A DNA stretch of 64,000 nt from Anaerolineae bacterium. GTDB taxonomy: Bacteria > Chloroflexota > Anaerolineae > Promineifilales > Promineifilaceae. Below the pieces are notes generated by a model. It was given only the letters and a program-made list of their open reading frames with translations, was not told where the DNA came from and made no database searches. Shown here piece by piece: positions 62,894 through 64,000 of the stretch. The stretch covers positions 1 to 64,000 of the forward strand of contig JAMLHW010000010.1 of the NCBI GenBank assembly GCA_023954475.1, written 5' to 3'. A program made the position numbers and the translations under genes. The number at the start of each line of letters is the position of its first letter. Position 1 is the stretch's first letter.

Positions 62894-64000
62894 GGAATCA
62901 CCACCGGACTGATTGAACCGACACCTTCCCGCTCCAACGAGAATTGCTGCTGATAACTACCGCGCTCCAGCGTATGGGTTACTTGCTGCACGTAATAAAA
63001 ACCGTCGTAACTGTAGCCAACGCCGCGCACACCTACGAGACCACGTGGCTGCAAAATCGACTCGTAGCGCAGTGCGTCGAGTTGGCCGCTAGCCCTGATC
63101 ACCGTGTCCTGAGCGCGGTCGGTCTCTGCCTGGGCCTGCGCGTATGCCTGCGCTGTGTTGAGACCGGAGTAACGCACCGCTTTTGTGCGCGTATGCGATT
63201 GGGTCAACCACGCCGGCTGGGTGACGAGCGGAATGCGGGTGCTGGCAAATGTGCGCACGGGAATGGCGACATTCAGGTTGCGATCCTGCACCGTACCGCT
63301 GACAAATTGCGATTGCATGCCGTCGTATTGAAAGCTTATGTTGTTCAGATTGCTATCAGACCCCATACCGGAAGTCAATGCCCGCTGCGGCACACCGACG
63401 CGAATCGGTGGCCCCCAATACGCTTTGTTGACGAGCGGCACCGGCCCCGGTTCGACGTAAAACGTGTAGGCGTAACGCGCAGCCATCTCGTTGAGATAAG
63501 CCAGATCGGTGCCTTGCTGCACCGGTGTGCGCTCGATGGGCAGGGGAATATCGATGGACGGCGGCGGAATGACGGTCGGAATCAAGCCGTATTGAGCATA
63601 GGTCGCAATCAGCTTGAGCGCAATGACAACTTCGGGTTGGGCAGGATGTTCGGCCGATTTTTCCTCCAAATCCATCATGACGCTGACATCTTCGCCGGTG
63701 ACAGTCAACCGGGTACCGCCCGGCTGCTCACTGGGCTGCAACTGCTGGTTGGTGATGACGCCGTCAAACAGGACGCGAGGCAGGGCGTTGAAGGTAACGA
63801 CCATGATGACACGGCTGAACGGGCGCAGCAACGGCGTCGCCAACTCGCGATAATCGAGAATATCGGTCTGGTCACGCCCGGCGCGAAACACCATCTGGAA
63901 ACCGGAACGACCCCGGTCGCTGTGGCGCACTTCGACGCGTTCCAGCGCATCGAGCAGGAACGACGGCGCGGGCAGCGGCGCTGTCGGGCCGATAAGCAGT
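62890..64000 (-). CDS. Phage late-control gpD-like hub protein (5' end outside window)
   Basis: The frame is open to the right edge; codons before the internal Met at 63930 read PAPSFLLDALERVEVRHSDRG, so the true start is outside. The visible ~370 residues match the gpD/VgrG-N hub: RVLFDGVITNQQLQPSEQPGGTRLTVTGEDVSVMMDLEE, QQGTDLAYLNEMAARYAYTFYVEPG and GVRGVGYSYDGFYYVQQVTHTLERGSYQQQFSL. It forms the ring between tube and spike. In contractile-injection clusters the gene follows sheath, tube and LysM-protein genes, so these should lie beyond 64000. Confidence 0.88.
   Translation of the reverse strand, partial: LLIGPTAPLPAPSFLLDALERVEVRHSDRGRSGFQMVFRAGRDQTDILDYRELATPLLRPFSRVIMVVTFNALPRVLFDGVITNQQLQPSEQPGGTRLTVTGEDVSVMMDLEEKSAEHPAQPEVVIALKLIATYAQYGLIPTVIPPPSIDIPLPIERTPVQQGTDLAYLNEMAARYAYTFYVEPGPVPLVNKAYWGPPIRVGVPQRALTSGMGSDSNLNNISFQYDGMQSQFVSGTVQDRNLNVAIPVRTFASTRIPLVTQPAWLTQSHTRTKAVRYSGLNTAQAYAQAQAETDRAQDTVIRASGQLDALRYESILQPRGLVGVRGVGYSYDGFYYVQQVTHTLERGSYQQQFSLEREGVGSISPVVIP

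Overview
This window looks like a chromosome segment from an uncultured or poorly described Chloroflexota bacterium, probably of the Anaerolineae/Caldilineae type. The reasons are the very large MalT-like LuxR and BTAD/NB-ARC regulators, the moderate GC content, many short minus-strand operons, an Os1348/NHLP-like peptide and a contractile-injection-type baseplate operon. The assignment is an inference from gene content only. A 10-bp palindrome, TTCGGCCGAA, and its 8-bp core are scattered everywhere (more than 80 copies of TCGGCCGA by eye), inside and outside genes, like the HIP1 repeat of cyanobacteria.

Layout, left to right, mostly on the minus strand. 1-8.3 kb: the 5' part of a Kef-type cation/H+ antiporter, a small barrel protein, a PEP-synthase-like phosphotransferase, a VapBC toxin-antitoxin pair and a CotH-kinase lipoprotein. 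8.4-10.9 kb: a protein made almost entirely of TPR repeats. 11.4-19 kb: flavodoxin, MFS transporter and SnoaL-like gene (five 1-bp deletions in the last two), a quinone-reductase-like MDR enzyme, 2TM protein, CPBP protease, serine hydrolase, a DUF1566-like membrane protein and a PNPOx-like flavoprotein. 19-27 kb: two MalT-like regulators flanking an S41-like peptidase operon, then a 66-residue Os1348/NHLP-like peptide and a remnant of the TPR gene. 27.6-31 kb: an operon of a PPi-type phosphofructokinase and a tandem, eukaryote-type phosphofructokinase with a degenerate second half. 31-36.3 kb (mostly plus): VOC protein, dienelactone-hydrolase-like protein, DUF4432 epimerase (minus), MerR regulator, VTT/DedA-like membrane protein and UTP-glucose-1-phosphate uridylyltransferase. 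36.6-43.9 kb: an operon of an alpha-oxoamine synthase, an acyl-CoA-dehydrogenase-like enzyme and two small unknown paralogs, then DinB and a BTAD/NB-ARC regulator, flanked by two copies of a hairpin element. 44-51 kb: an amino-sugar salvage operon (ROK repressor, ROK kinase, NagZ-like hexosaminidase, NagA, NagB-II-like SIS protein, tocopherol-cyclase-like protein). 51.1-51.36 kb: a compact small-RNA gene with a consensus promoter, a tRNA-like 3' end and a terminator. 51.35-64 kb: the baseplate half of a contractile phage-tail-like particle, running out of the right edge.

The genes connect in a few clear modules. NagZ, the ROK kinase, NagA and NagB-II would turn peptidoglycan-derived GlcNAc into fructose-6-phosphate, the substrate of both phosphofructokinases. 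The baseplate genes (gpD, gpV spike, PAAR tip, gp25, two J-type proteins, a tail-I/beta-helix fusion and a beta-helix protein) would build the needle base of an injection particle; sheath, tube and ATPase genes are expected beyond 64,000. Several genes have a -10 box exactly 6 bp before the start codon, which indicates leaderless transcripts as a usual mode in this organism.
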